From assembly GCA_046566065.1 (NCBI GenBank), contig JBKHXK010000001.1, positions 1-64,000 on the forward strand: DNA of 64,000 nucleotides, in the 5' to 3' direction. Source of the DNA: MB1-2 sp046566065 (lineage in GTDB: Bacteria; Actinomycetota; CADDZG01; WHSQ01). The translations under genes and the position numbers were made by a program. The notes beneath the pieces are model-generated. The model had not been told where the DNA came from, did no database searches, and saw only the letters and a list, made by a program, of their open reading frames with translations. Shown here in pieces: positions 33,572-41,543 of the stretch (positions are counted from its first letter, which is position 1; every line of letters starts with the position of its first letter).

Positions 33572-34449
33572 AAGACCGACCCCAGACCTTCTTCGGCCCT
33601 CCTGCCCAGCAGCCTCAGGTACACGAGGATGACCCCCACCATCACGACGACGAGGCCCATAGAGACCGCAGCGCCGAACGGCCAATCGATGGCGGTGAGG
33701 ATCTCGTTGGACACCAGGCTGCCGACCAGGAACGTCTTGGCGCCTCCGAGGATGGCCGGAACCACGTACTCGCCCATCATGGGGATGAACGTGAGGAGGC
33801 AGCCGGTCATGATGCCCGGGAAGGTCAGAGGCACGGTCACCCGACGGAAGGTCTCCCACCTCCCCGAGCCGAGATCGCGGCTCGCCTCGACCAGCGATCT
33901 ATCCATGCGCTCCACAGCGACATAGATCGGGAAGACCATCAGGGGTAGGTAGTCGTAGATCACGCCGATCAGCACCGCGTTCGGCGTGTACAGGATGTCG
34001 AGTGGCCGCCCGATCAGCCCGAGGCGCTGCAACAGATCGGAGAGCGGTCCCTGCTCGCTCAAGATGAGCACCCAGGCGTAGGTCCGGATCAACAGGCTGG
34101 TCCAGAAAGGCACGATGACCAGGACGAACAGCAGGGTCTTGTAGCGAGACGTTCTCGTGGCGAGGAAGTAGGCGAACGGGAAGCCGATCAGCAGACACCC
34201 GAGCGTACCCATGAAGGCCAGGAGCAAGGTGTCGCGGTAGATAGCCAGATAGATCGGGTCCCACAACCGTTGGAACTGGTCGAGGTGGAAACCGAACTTC
34301 ACCGTGAAGAAACCTTCGTTCACGCCGAGCGCGAACGCCACCATGAAGCCGAGTGGCGCGACGAAGAACACGATGATCCACAGCCACGCGGGCGCGATGA
34401 GCCACCTCGGCTCCCCGACGGCGGTGCGGGTTCCTGCTCCTTTCGCCAA
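33568..34449 (-). CDS. potB: Spermidine/putrescine ABC transporter permease PotB
   Basis: A 293-residue permease with six helices and coupling motif VEASRDLGSGRWETFRRVTVP. It starts with TTG at 34449, directly after the potD stop codon (TAG then TTG). Partners: PotC by 4-bp overlap, PotA ATPase, PotD binding protein. Confidence 0.88.
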   Translation of the reverse strand: MAKGAGTRTAVGEPRWLIAPAWLWIIVFFVAPLGFMVAFALGVNEGFFTVKFGFHLDQFQRLWDPIYLAIYRDTLLLAFMGTLGCLLIGFPFAYFLATRTSRYKTLLFVLVIVPFWTSLLIRTYAWVLILSEQGPLSDLLQRLGLIGRPLDILYTPNAVLIGVIYDYLPLMVFPIYVAVERMDRSLVEASRDLGSGRWETFRRVTVPLTFPGIMTGCLLTFIPMMGEYVVPAILGGAKTFLVGSLVSNEILTAIDWPFGAAVSMGLVVVMVGVILVYLRLLGRRAEEGLGSVF

Positions 34450-35589
34450 CTAGGCGGCCTTGAACTTGGTCCAAGCCTCGTTACGGAGCCGGGTCCAGTC
34501 CGGGTTCGCCTGCGCGACCTCGAGATTCGACATGGTCTCTTCCGACGGATACACCGAGGGATCGTTCGCGATCGCCGGATCGAGGAACTCCTCTTCCCCT
34601 TCCACGACCGCGCCGTAATAGTGATACGAGGTGTCTTGGGCTTGGATCTTCGGCTGCAACTGCCAGTTGATGAAGGCATGCGCCGCGGCCGGGTGAGGCG
34701 GATCGGCCGGGATGGCCCAGTTGTCCGTCCACACCTCGGTGCCCTCGCTGGGAACGACGTAACGCGCATCCCCCGCGTCGAGCGCGACGTAACCGATCTC
34801 ACCGTTCCAAGTGAGCGACACGTACACCTCGCCCGAGATCATGATCTCGCGCATGCTAGACGTGATCTTGCGGATGTGCGGCTTGAGCTTCACGATCTCG
34901 TCGGTGGCTTCTGCGATCTCCTTGGGATCGACCGAGTTGTACGAGTAGCCGAGCATCTTGAGTGCCGACCCGACCACCTCGGGCGGGGAGTCGAGCACCG
35001 TGTAGCGCCCCGAATACTTGGAAGCGAGTCGGTAGAAGTCCTCCCATGAGGTCATCTCTTCCGAGACGAACTTGCTCCTGTATCCGAACCCCGTGGTCCC
35101 GTAGTCCTTGGGGACGCTGAAGCGATTGCCCGGATCGAACGGAAGATCGAGGAATCGGTCCTCGACCAGTGAGAGGTTGGGGATCAGGGAATGGTCCAGC
35201 TCGGCGAGCACTCCCTCCGCGGCCATGATCTCGACCATGTAGCCGGTGGGGACGACGATGTCGTAACCGGTGGCTCCGGCCTTGAGCTTCGCGAGGGCGT
35301 CTTCGTTCGAGGGGTAGTTGTCCTCGGTGATCTTCACCCCGAATTCTTTCTCGAACTGCGGGTACGTCTTGGGGTTCACGTAGTCGGCCCAGTTGTAGAT
35401 CGACAGCGTGTCTTCGAGCTCGGTCGGCACGGCGGAAGGCTTCCCGGCGGGCTTCCCGTCCGCTTGCGGACCGACCTCGGTCTCCCCGCAAGCCGCCAGG
35501 ATCAACGCCGCCGTGCTCCCCGCGATGAATCCCCTGCGCCCGATCGGGCGGTGCGTCCATCCATACAGCGGATCCCGTTCGACCATCAC
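34450..35589 (-). CDS. potD: Polyamine ABC transporter substrate-binding lipoprotein PotD
   Basis: A 379-residue periplasmic-binding-type protein. The N-terminus IGRRGFIAGSTAALILAACGE combines a twin-arginine motif with a lipobox (LAAC), suggesting export by Tat and lipid anchoring. The body (LSIYNWADYVNPKTYPQFEKE, GYDIVVPTGYMVE, WTDNWAIPADPPHPAAAHAFIN read in parts) is typical PotD/PotF. It binds spermidine or putrescine for PotBC. GTG 35589 or the adjacent ATG 35586 may be used; GGAAGGGGAC lies upstream. Confidence 0.88.
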   Translation of the reverse strand: MMVERDPLYGWTHRPIGRRGFIAGSTAALILAACGETEVGPQADGKPAGKPSAVPTELEDTLSIYNWADYVNPKTYPQFEKEFGVKITEDNYPSNEDALAKLKAGATGYDIVVPTGYMVEIMAAEGVLAELDHSLIPNLSLVEDRFLDLPFDPGNRFSVPKDYGTTGFGYRSKFVSEEMTSWEDFYRLASKYSGRYTVLDSPPEVVGSALKMLGYSYNSVDPKEIAEATDEIVKLKPHIRKITSSMREIMISGEVYVSLTWNGEIGYVALDAGDARYVVPSEGTEVWTDNWAIPADPPHPAAAHAFINWQLQPKIQAQDTSYHYYGAVVEGEEEFLDPAIANDPSVYPSEETMSNLEVAQANPDWTRLRNEAWTKFKAA

Positions 35590-35636
35590 GTCCCCTTCCT
35601 CTCAGGAGAGAGAGATCACCCTTGAAGCTGGCGCTC

Positions 35637-36794
35637 TCACTCCGAAACCGTCTCTACGAGCGCTCTGTCCTCCTCTCCGGCTACCCGGTCGTCATCAACG
35701 AGCACCAAGGAACTGCTCTCTTGGAATCCCAGCCGAACCATGTCTCCGACACGCCACGTCCGCGACGGCTCATCGAGGACGTTGGGTCGTTGCACCAACA
35801 AGGTCGTTGAACCGACCGCCACCACGTACTGCACCATGCCGCCCAGGTAGGTGCTCGAAATGAGGCGTCCTTCGATGACGTTCACCGAGGCGTCCGTAGC
35901 CGCCTGGATGCGTTCGGGACGCACCGCCACGGTCACGGACATGCCCCGGTGCACACCGGCCACGCGAGCGCACCGAACGAGCGCACCCGAAGCCGTCTCG
36001 CGGACGAGGACGGGGTCACCCGCATCCTCGACGACCCCTTCGAGGAAGTTCGTCTGCCCGATGAAGTCAGCTACGAAGCGTGAGTTGGGACGCTCGTAGA
36101 TCTCCTCCGGCGCGCCCTCTTGAAGGAGCAACCCCCGATCCATGACCGCGATGCGATCGGACAACGTCAGAGCCTCCTCCTGGTCGTGGGTCACGTAGAC
36201 GAAGGCGATGCCCACCCGCTCTTGAAGCTTCTTCAACTCCTGCTGCATGGCTTTTCGAAGCTTCAGGTCGAGGGCGGCGAGCGGTTCGTCCAACAGCAGA
36301 ACGGTGGGCTCCTTGATCAACGCCCGCGCGAGAGCGACGCGCTGCTGCTGGCCGCCCGACAATTGACGCGGGTAGCGTCCTCGGAGCTCCCCTAGCCGAA
36401 CCCGCGCCAGAGCTTCCTCTAGACGCGTGATCCTCGCCTCTCTGCTGAGCGGCTCGTGCCGCAACCCGTAGGCGACGTTGCCCTCCACGGTGAGGTGAGG
36501 GAACAGCGCGTAGTGCTGGAAGACCGTGTTGACCTTCCGCTTGTTCGGGGGAAGCCCGGTGATGTCCTCGCCGGACAGCAAGATGCGGCCGGCATCTGGC
36601 TGCTCGAAACCGGCGATCATCCGCAGGGTCGTGGTCTTCCCACAGCCGGAGGGGCCAAGCAGGGAGTAGAACTCGCCGGGACGGACCTGCAGAGAGAGAT
36701 CGGAGACCGCGCGCACCTCACGGAAGGACTTGTTCAGTCCCTCTAGGAGCAGGCTGGACCCATCGTTAACCATCACTTCAGTAAGTGAAATCAT
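35637..36794 (-). CDS. potA: Polyamine ABC transporter ATP-binding protein PotA
   Basis: A 385-residue ABC ATPase. Walker A is GPSGCGKTTT, the signature is QLSGGQQQRVALARAL, Walker B is VLLLDEPLAALD, and the C-terminal TOBE domain (VAVRPERIQAATD) is present. First gene of potADBC-regulator-oxidase. The start is uncertain: ATG 36794 gives MISLTEVMVND, while ATG 36773 begins MVNDGSSLL just downstream of a 16-bp palindrome. The second would place the palindrome in the leader. Confidence 0.88.
   Translation of the reverse strand: MISLTEVMVNDGSSLLLEGLNKSFREVRAVSDLSLQVRPGEFYSLLGPSGCGKTTTLRMIAGFEQPDAGRILLSGEDITGLPPNKRKVNTVFQHYALFPHLTVEGNVAYGLRHEPLSREARITRLEEALARVRLGELRGRYPRQLSGGQQQRVALARALIKEPTVLLLDEPLAALDLKLRKAMQQELKKLQERVGIAFVYVTHDQEEALTLSDRIAVMDRGLLLQEGAPEEIYERPNSRFVADFIGQTNFLEGVVEDAGDPVLVRETASGALVRCARVAGVHRGMSVTVAVRPERIQAATDASVNVIEGRLISSTYLGGMVQYVVAVGSTTLLVQRPNVLDEPSRTWRVGDMVRLGFQESSSLVLVDDDRVAGEEDRALVETVSE
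36773..36788 (-). promoter_or_regulatory. 16-bp palindrome, candidate operator of the polyamine operon
   Basis: TCACTTACTGAAGTGA on the minus strand is a perfect 6-4-6 inverted repeat at the very start of potA. Its position at the head of an operon that encodes its own XRE-cupin regulator suggests a repressor site. It differs from the E. coli PuuR site. Confidence 0.5.
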
Positions 36795-36880
36795 GCTTCA
36801 GGCGAGCAAGCATGGCAAGGCCGTTTCCGAGGATCCGGGGTCGGGCGTTCGAGCGCCCTACGGCCGGGTAGTTTCGGCTC

Positions 36881-37084
36881 ATGTGTAGAAGCATCAAGAC
36901 CTTGCGTGACCCCCAGGATCCTCCGAGCGACGAAGAGATCCGCGCCGCGGCCCTCCAGTACGTGCGGAAGGTGAGCGGCTATCGCAGCCCGTCTCGAGCG
37001 AACGCTCCGGTCTTCGAGGGAGCGGTCGAGGAGATCGCTCTCGCGACGAAGCGGCTGCTGGACGACCTGGTCGTTCGGGCCTAG
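36881..37084 (+). CDS. DUF2277 family protein
   Basis: A 67-residue protein beginning MCRSIKTLRDPQDPPSDEEI with the rest VRKVSGYRSPSRANAPVFEGAVEEIA. This is the conserved DUF2277 pattern (CRNI.TL, A.QYVRKVSG, P...N..AF..AV). Function unknown. It is divergent from the pot operon and stands alone. Confidence 0.85.
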   Translation: MCRSIKTLRDPQDPPSDEEIRAAALQYVRKVSGYRSPSRANAPVFEGAVEEIALATKRLLDDLVVRA

Positions 37085-37208
37085 GCGCCGGCGTGGTGCT
37101 AAGCCTCCACCCGACAGCGCCTTAAGGAACCGCCGCGTAGTCGTCGAGGACTCCAAAAAGTCACTCGAAGGCTGTGCATCCGCGGTCGCCAGGCGCCAGA
37201 CTGCTCTG

Positions 37209-39143
37209 ATGACCCTTGGTCGCCGAGCCCCGCGAGCGCTTGCCTTGCTTGCCGTCGCGCTGGCGACGCTCGCGGCCCCCTCACCTGTAGCGGCGCAGAC
37301 CAAGAGCTTCACCCTGCCGGAGGCCAACGTCGAAGCCCGCGTGCTGCCCGACGGATCGGTGCGGGTCACCGAGCACATCACGTATGCCTTCTCGGGCAGT
37401 TTCAGCGGCGGCTACCGAGAGATCCCCCTGCGCCGGGAAGAACTGAGCGGCGAGGAGTCGTTCCTGTCCATCTCGGAGATCTCGGTCTCCGAAGCTGGGC
37501 GCGCCTACTCGCCGGGTGCCTCGGCCGAGCTGGGCAGCTCGGGCGCGCCCGACACCTTCGGCGTTGCACATCTCGGCGACCGAACGCGTGTCGTCTGGCA
37601 CTACCAAGCGTTCAATGAGACCCGGACGTTCGACGTTTCGTACACGCTGAGCGGGCTTGCCATCGCCTATGACGATGTGGTCGACGTGAACCTTCGGGTG
37701 TGGGGGCACGAGTGGGAGCAAGAGCTCTCCCTCCTTAACGTGGATCTCAGATGGCCTGGAGCCGCCCCGGGCGAGGCCTTGATCTGGGGTCACCCCGCCG
37801 ACATCTCGGGGATCGTGGAGCTGAAGGGGAACGGCAAAGGCGCGACGCTGAGCGCGACGGTGATCCCGCCCGGTCGATGGGTCGAGATGCGCGCGGTCTT
37901 CCCTCGAGAACTGCTGACATCCACCGCGGGAGCCCTGGAGCGCTCCGGTCCCGGCCTGCAGAAGATCATCGATGAGGAGGGCGAGCTCGCTCGGCGCGCG
38001 GCTGAGGACCGTCGTCGCATCCAGTACCTCAAGGACAACGTTGCCTGGCTGCTGCCTCTGGGTCTCCTCGTCATGGTGCTTCCGGGTGCGCTCATCGCGC
38101 TCTACGTATGGCGGCGCTACGGGAAGGAGCCGGAGGTCCTCGTGACCCCCGAGCACGTGTTCGAACCCCCCGGCGAGGAGGAGCCCGCGATGGTCGCCGC
38201 CTTGCTGGCCGAGGGGCACGTCCGCGCCACCGGCGATGCCTTCGCCGCCACACTCTTCGACCTGATACGCCGTGGCTATCTGACGGCCGACCACGCGACG
38301 ACGATCAAGAAGACCTGGGCGGGGCTGCGCCAAGAAGAGGTCAGTGACCTCGCCGTCAGGACCACGGGCAAGACGGGGTTGCAGCCCTACGAGCAGGAGG
38401 TGATGAACGCGGTCGAGCACGCGCTCGCCGGCAAGGACCGCTTGATGCTCAGCGAGCTGAAGGACGAGATCGCGAGCGAGCCCGCGTACTACGCGGAGCG
38501 TTTCACGCGGTTCAAGTCGGGGGTGTCGTCGGCGCTGAAGGAGAAGGGCTGGTGGGTGGCTCAGGGGTTGATCCCGGTGATGCTCGTTCTCCTGGGTTTC
38601 GTGTTCCTTTTCGTTGCGTGCGTCATGGTCGCCGGCAAGGTGGGCAACGACGGACTCGGCGGCTTCCCGTGGGCGAAGCTCTACTGGGGTGCGGGAGCCG
38701 CGATGGCAGCCCTGAACGCGCTCATCATGCTGATCTTCCTGATCAGGCGAAAAGGCTGGGAGAAACGCTCGGTCGAGGGGGCCGAGAAGGCGGCCCTATG
38801 GACGGGGTTCCGTCGTTTCCTGAACGATTTCCCCGGCATCCCTCAGGCCGCCCCCGCCTCGATCGCGGTCTGGGATCGGTTCCTCTGTTACGGCATCGCG
38901 CTGGGCGTCGCGGACCGCGTGCTTCAGGCCGCACAACTGCACGCTCCTCAGGAACTTGCCTCGGCCAGCAGCGTCTACTGGGTCGACAGCCACGGCTCTC
39001 TCGGCTCGGGGCCGAGCGGGTTCGCGATCTCCGACATCTCCACTGCCGTTAGCAGCGCCGCCGCTCCCAGCAGCGGCGGTGGTGGCGGGTTCTCCGGCGG
39101 TGGTGGCGGTGGCGGCGGAGGGGGAGGTGGTGGCGCATGGTGA
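37209..39143 (+). CDS. DUF2207 membrane protein with Gly-rich tail
   Basis: A 644-residue protein. A signal peptide (RALALLAVALATLAAPSPVAAQ) precedes the DUF2207 extracytoplasmic domain (LPEANVEARVLPDGSVRVTEHITY ... FSGSFSGGYREIPL, read in parts). A membrane helix lies near residue 280, and a cytoplasmic region and two further helices lie around 460-515. The end is a short Ser/Gly-rich tail of nearly pure glycine and final AW, typical of the family. Function unknown. Its last codons overlap the flavodoxin start. Confidence 0.82.
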   Translation: MTLGRRAPRALALLAVALATLAAPSPVAAQTKSFTLPEANVEARVLPDGSVRVTEHITYAFSGSFSGGYREIPLRREELSGEESFLSISEISVSEAGRAYSPGASAELGSSGAPDTFGVAHLGDRTRVVWHYQAFNETRTFDVSYTLSGLAIAYDDVVDVNLRVWGHEWEQELSLLNVDLRWPGAAPGEALIWGHPADISGIVELKGNGKGATLSATVIPPGRWVEMRAVFPRELLTSTAGALERSGPGLQKIIDEEGELARRAAEDRRRIQYLKDNVAWLLPLGLLVMVLPGALIALYVWRRYGKEPEVLVTPEHVFEPPGEEEPAMVAALLAEGHVRATGDAFAATLFDLIRRGYLTADHATTIKKTWAGLRQEEVSDLAVRTTGKTGLQPYEQEVMNAVEHALAGKDRLMLSELKDEIASEPAYYAERFTRFKSGVSSALKEKGWWVAQGLIPVMLVLLGFVFLFVACVMVAGKVGNDGLGGFPWAKLYWGAGAAMAALNALIMLIFLIRRKGWEKRSVEGAEKAALWTGFRRFLNDFPGIPQAAPASIAVWDRFLCYGIALGVADRVLQAAQLHAPQELASASSVYWVDSHGSLGSGPSGFAISDISTAVSSAAAPSSGGGGGFSGGGGGGGGGGGGGAW

Positions 39144-39841
39144 CCGGATACGACGATCTGAGCGCGCTGTACATCAACTGCACGTTGAAGCGCTCCCCCG
39201 AACCCTCCCACACGCAGTTGCTGATGGACCGATCGATCGCCATCATGCGCAACCACGGCGTTTCGGTGGAGGCTCTCCGGGCGGTGGATCTGGACCTTGC
39301 CGTCGGGGTGTGGCCCGACATGACCGAGCACGGTTGGTCCAGTGACGCGTGGCCCGGTGTCTTCGAGAAGGTCCTGGCCGCGGACATCCTCGTCATCGGC
39401 TCGCCTATCTGGCTGGGAGAGAAGTCGTCGGTCTGCACGCACCTGATAGAGCGGCTGTACGGGAACTCGAGCCTGTTGAACGATGCGGGACAGTACGCGT
39501 ACTACGGCCGGGTCGGTGGCTGCTTGATAACCGGCAACGAAGACGGCATCAAGCACTGCTCGATGAGCATCCTTTACGCCCTGCAGCATCTCGGGTACAC
39601 GATCCCGCCCCAAGCCGACGCCGGTTGGATCGGCGAGGCCGGGCCCGGACCCTCATACGGTGACGACGGCGCCGGCCTCGACAACGACTTCACCAACCGG
39701 AACATGACCTTCATGACGTGGAACCTGATGCATCTGGCGAGGATGTTGAAGGACTCGGGAGGTATCCCCGCCCATGGGAACCAACGCTCGGGATGGGACG
39801 CCGGGTGCCGATGGGACCACCCGAACCCCGAGCACCGCTGA
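39137..39841 (+). CDS. Flavodoxin-fold NAD(P)H-dependent reductase-like protein
   Basis: A 234-residue flavoprotein of the flavodoxin/FMN-reductase fold: ALYINCTLKRSPEPSHT is the phosphate-binding strand-loop and ADILVIGSPIWLGEKSS the second FMN contact. It starts inside the glycine-tail codons of the DUF2207 gene (7-bp overlap). The tail (GWDAGCRWDHPNPEHR) is conserved in actinobacterial relatives as I recall. Electron donor and substrate are unknown. Confidence 0.8.
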   Translation: MVTGYDDLSALYINCTLKRSPEPSHTQLLMDRSIAIMRNHGVSVEALRAVDLDLAVGVWPDMTEHGWSSDAWPGVFEKVLAADILVIGSPIWLGEKSSVCTHLIERLYGNSSLLNDAGQYAYYGRVGGCLITGNEDGIKHCSMSILYALQHLGYTIPPQADAGWIGEAGPGPSYGDDGAGLDNDFTNRNMTFMTWNLMHLARMLKDSGGIPAHGNQRSGWDAGCRWDHPNPEHR

Positions 39842-39929
39842 GAAGGCCGGTTAGGTCCGCGTCGAGGCCGCCTTCGGTCCACGGATACTCAGCGCAACAT
39901 GGCGTATTAGGTCCGCTAGCCTGTGCGCC

Positions 39930-40556
39930 ATGCAGGTCGTTTTCGATCACGTGCTGGTCGCCGTGAACGATCTGGCCGAAGCAGCCGCCGACTTCCGGAA
40001 TCGGTACGGCTTGGAGTCGGCCGAGGGTGGGAGACATACGGGACTCGGCACGGCCAACAGGATCATCCCTCTCGGCGACGCCTACATCGAGCTGATAGCG
40101 GTCGCCGACCACGAAGAGGCGGCCGGATCCGCGTTGGGCAGGTGGGTGACCGACATGTGCAGTGATGGCGACCGGCCCGCCGCCGTCTGCCTTCGCACCC
40201 AAGACATCGAGTCCACCGCGCGGATCATCGGATCGCCGGTGGTCGCCATGCAGCGCGTACGGCCCGACGGGGTGGTCTTGAGCTGGAGGCTGTGTGGACT
40301 GGAGACGACCCTGGCCGACCCCGCCCTCCCCTTCTTCATCCAGTGGGACGTCGAGGCAGACGATCTACCCGGTGCGCTGCCCGAGGGGCACCCGAACCAG
40401 AACATCGAACTGGCCTGGGTCGAGGTCGCGGCCGGCGAAGACGCGATCAGGGCCCGGGTGGGCGCCGAGGGGCCCGACATCCGCTGCGTAGAGGCAGGAA
40501 CCGGCCTCGTTGCGATCGGTCTCTCCACGCCGGACGGTCCCACCGTGATCCGGTGA
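39930..40556 (+). CDS. Glyoxalase-like (VOC) domain protein
   Basis: A 208-residue VOC-superfamily protein of the Glyoxalase-like (two half-module) type: FDHVLVAVNDLAEAAADFRNRYGL opens it and PFFIQWDVEADDLPGAL marks the second half. Metal ligands are not clear. The stop overlaps the DNA ligase GTG start (GTGA), so the two are translationally coupled, an odd pairing. Upstream the 10-mer TTAGGTCCGC occurs twice (39851-39860 and 39907-39916). Confidence 0.8.
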   Translation: MQVVFDHVLVAVNDLAEAAADFRNRYGLESAEGGRHTGLGTANRIIPLGDAYIELIAVADHEEAAGSALGRWVTDMCSDGDRPAAVCLRTQDIESTARIIGSPVVAMQRVRPDGVVLSWRLCGLETTLADPALPFFIQWDVEADDLPGALPEGHPNQNIELAWVEVAAGEDAIRARVGAEGPDIRCVEAGTGLVAIGLSTPDGPTVIR

Positions 40557-41527
40557 CGATCAGGCAGTTGGTGCCGAAGGAGCATCGTCATCTCGTTCGA
40601 AAGAGCCCGCAGCCAGACTGGATCGATCCGATGCTGGCCACCTTGACGGAGAGCTACTTCTCGGATCCGGACTGGATCTTCGAACCGAAGCTCGACGGGG
40701 TCCGATGCCTCGCGTTCAAGAATGGCAAGACGGTCTCGCTCCTGTCGCGCAACCGCTTGTCGCTGAACGAGCGATATCCCGAGGTTGCGGATGCGGTAGC
40801 CCACCTGTCCGTTGCGGATGCGATCCTCGATGGTGAGGTGGCCGTCGTGAACGACGGCGTCTCCAGGTTCCAATCCCTCCAGCGTCATCTCCTCGAGGGG
40901 GGCGGCAAGCTCGCCTACTTCGTGTTCGACGCACCGCACCTCGGCGGCTACCGCGTCACAGAGCTGCCGATGCTGGCCCGCAAGGAGCTGCTGGGCCGAG
41001 TGGTCGCGCCATCCGAGACGATCGAGCTGGTGTCTCACCGCGTGGGATCCGGGGAGGCCTTCCTCGAGGAGGCATGCGAGAAGGGCTGGGAGGGTCTCAT
41101 CGCGAAGCGGGCCGATGCTCCCTACGTCATGGGCCGTTCAAAGGCATGGCTCAAGTTCAAGTGCTCCAAGGAACAGGAGTTCGTCGTGGGCGGCTACACC
41201 GACCCCCAAGGCGCCCGGGTGGGGTTCGGCGCCCTGCTCGTCGGCTACCACGACGGTCGAGGGTTGCGATATGCGGGCAAGGTGGGCACCGGCTACGACA
41301 CACCCTTGTTGCTGGCGCTGACCGAACAACTGGAGCCGCTGGAGCGAGAGGTGTCACCGTTCGCCGGCAAGCCTCCGGTGCGCAAAGGCGTTCACTGGAT
41401 AGAACCGAAGATCGTCGTTCAGGTCGGCTTCAGTGAGTGGACCCGCGACGGGAGATTGCGCCATCCACGCTTCCTCGGGGTGAGAGAGGACAAGGACCCC
41501 AAGGAGGTCGTCCGGGAGACCTCCTGA
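40553..41527 (+). CDS. ATP-dependent DNA ligase (LigD ligase-domain type / LigC-like)
   Basis: A 324-residue ligase starting at GTG 40553. Motif I with the AMP-bound lysine is FEPKLDGVRCLA, motif III is YFVFDAPHL, motif IV is EGLIAKRADAPY and motif V is AWLKFKCSKEQEFVVGGY. The C-terminal OB domain (RYAGKVGTGYD ... VVQVGFSEWTRDGRLRHPRFLGVR, read in parts) is typical of LigD ligase modules. No polymerase or nuclease domain is fused, and Ku is not in this window. It seals nicks or end-joined breaks. Confidence 0.88.
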   Translation: MTIRQLVPKEHRHLVRKSPQPDWIDPMLATLTESYFSDPDWIFEPKLDGVRCLAFKNGKTVSLLSRNRLSLNERYPEVADAVAHLSVADAILDGEVAVVNDGVSRFQSLQRHLLEGGGKLAYFVFDAPHLGGYRVTELPMLARKELLGRVVAPSETIELVSHRVGSGEAFLEEACEKGWEGLIAKRADAPYVMGRSKAWLKFKCSKEQEFVVGGYTDPQGARVGFGALLVGYHDGRGLRYAGKVGTGYDTPLLLALTEQLEPLEREVSPFAGKPPVRKGVHWIEPKIVVQVGFSEWTRDGRLRHPRFLGVREDKDPKEVVRETS

Positions 41528-41543
41528 CCTCGAGCGACGCAGC

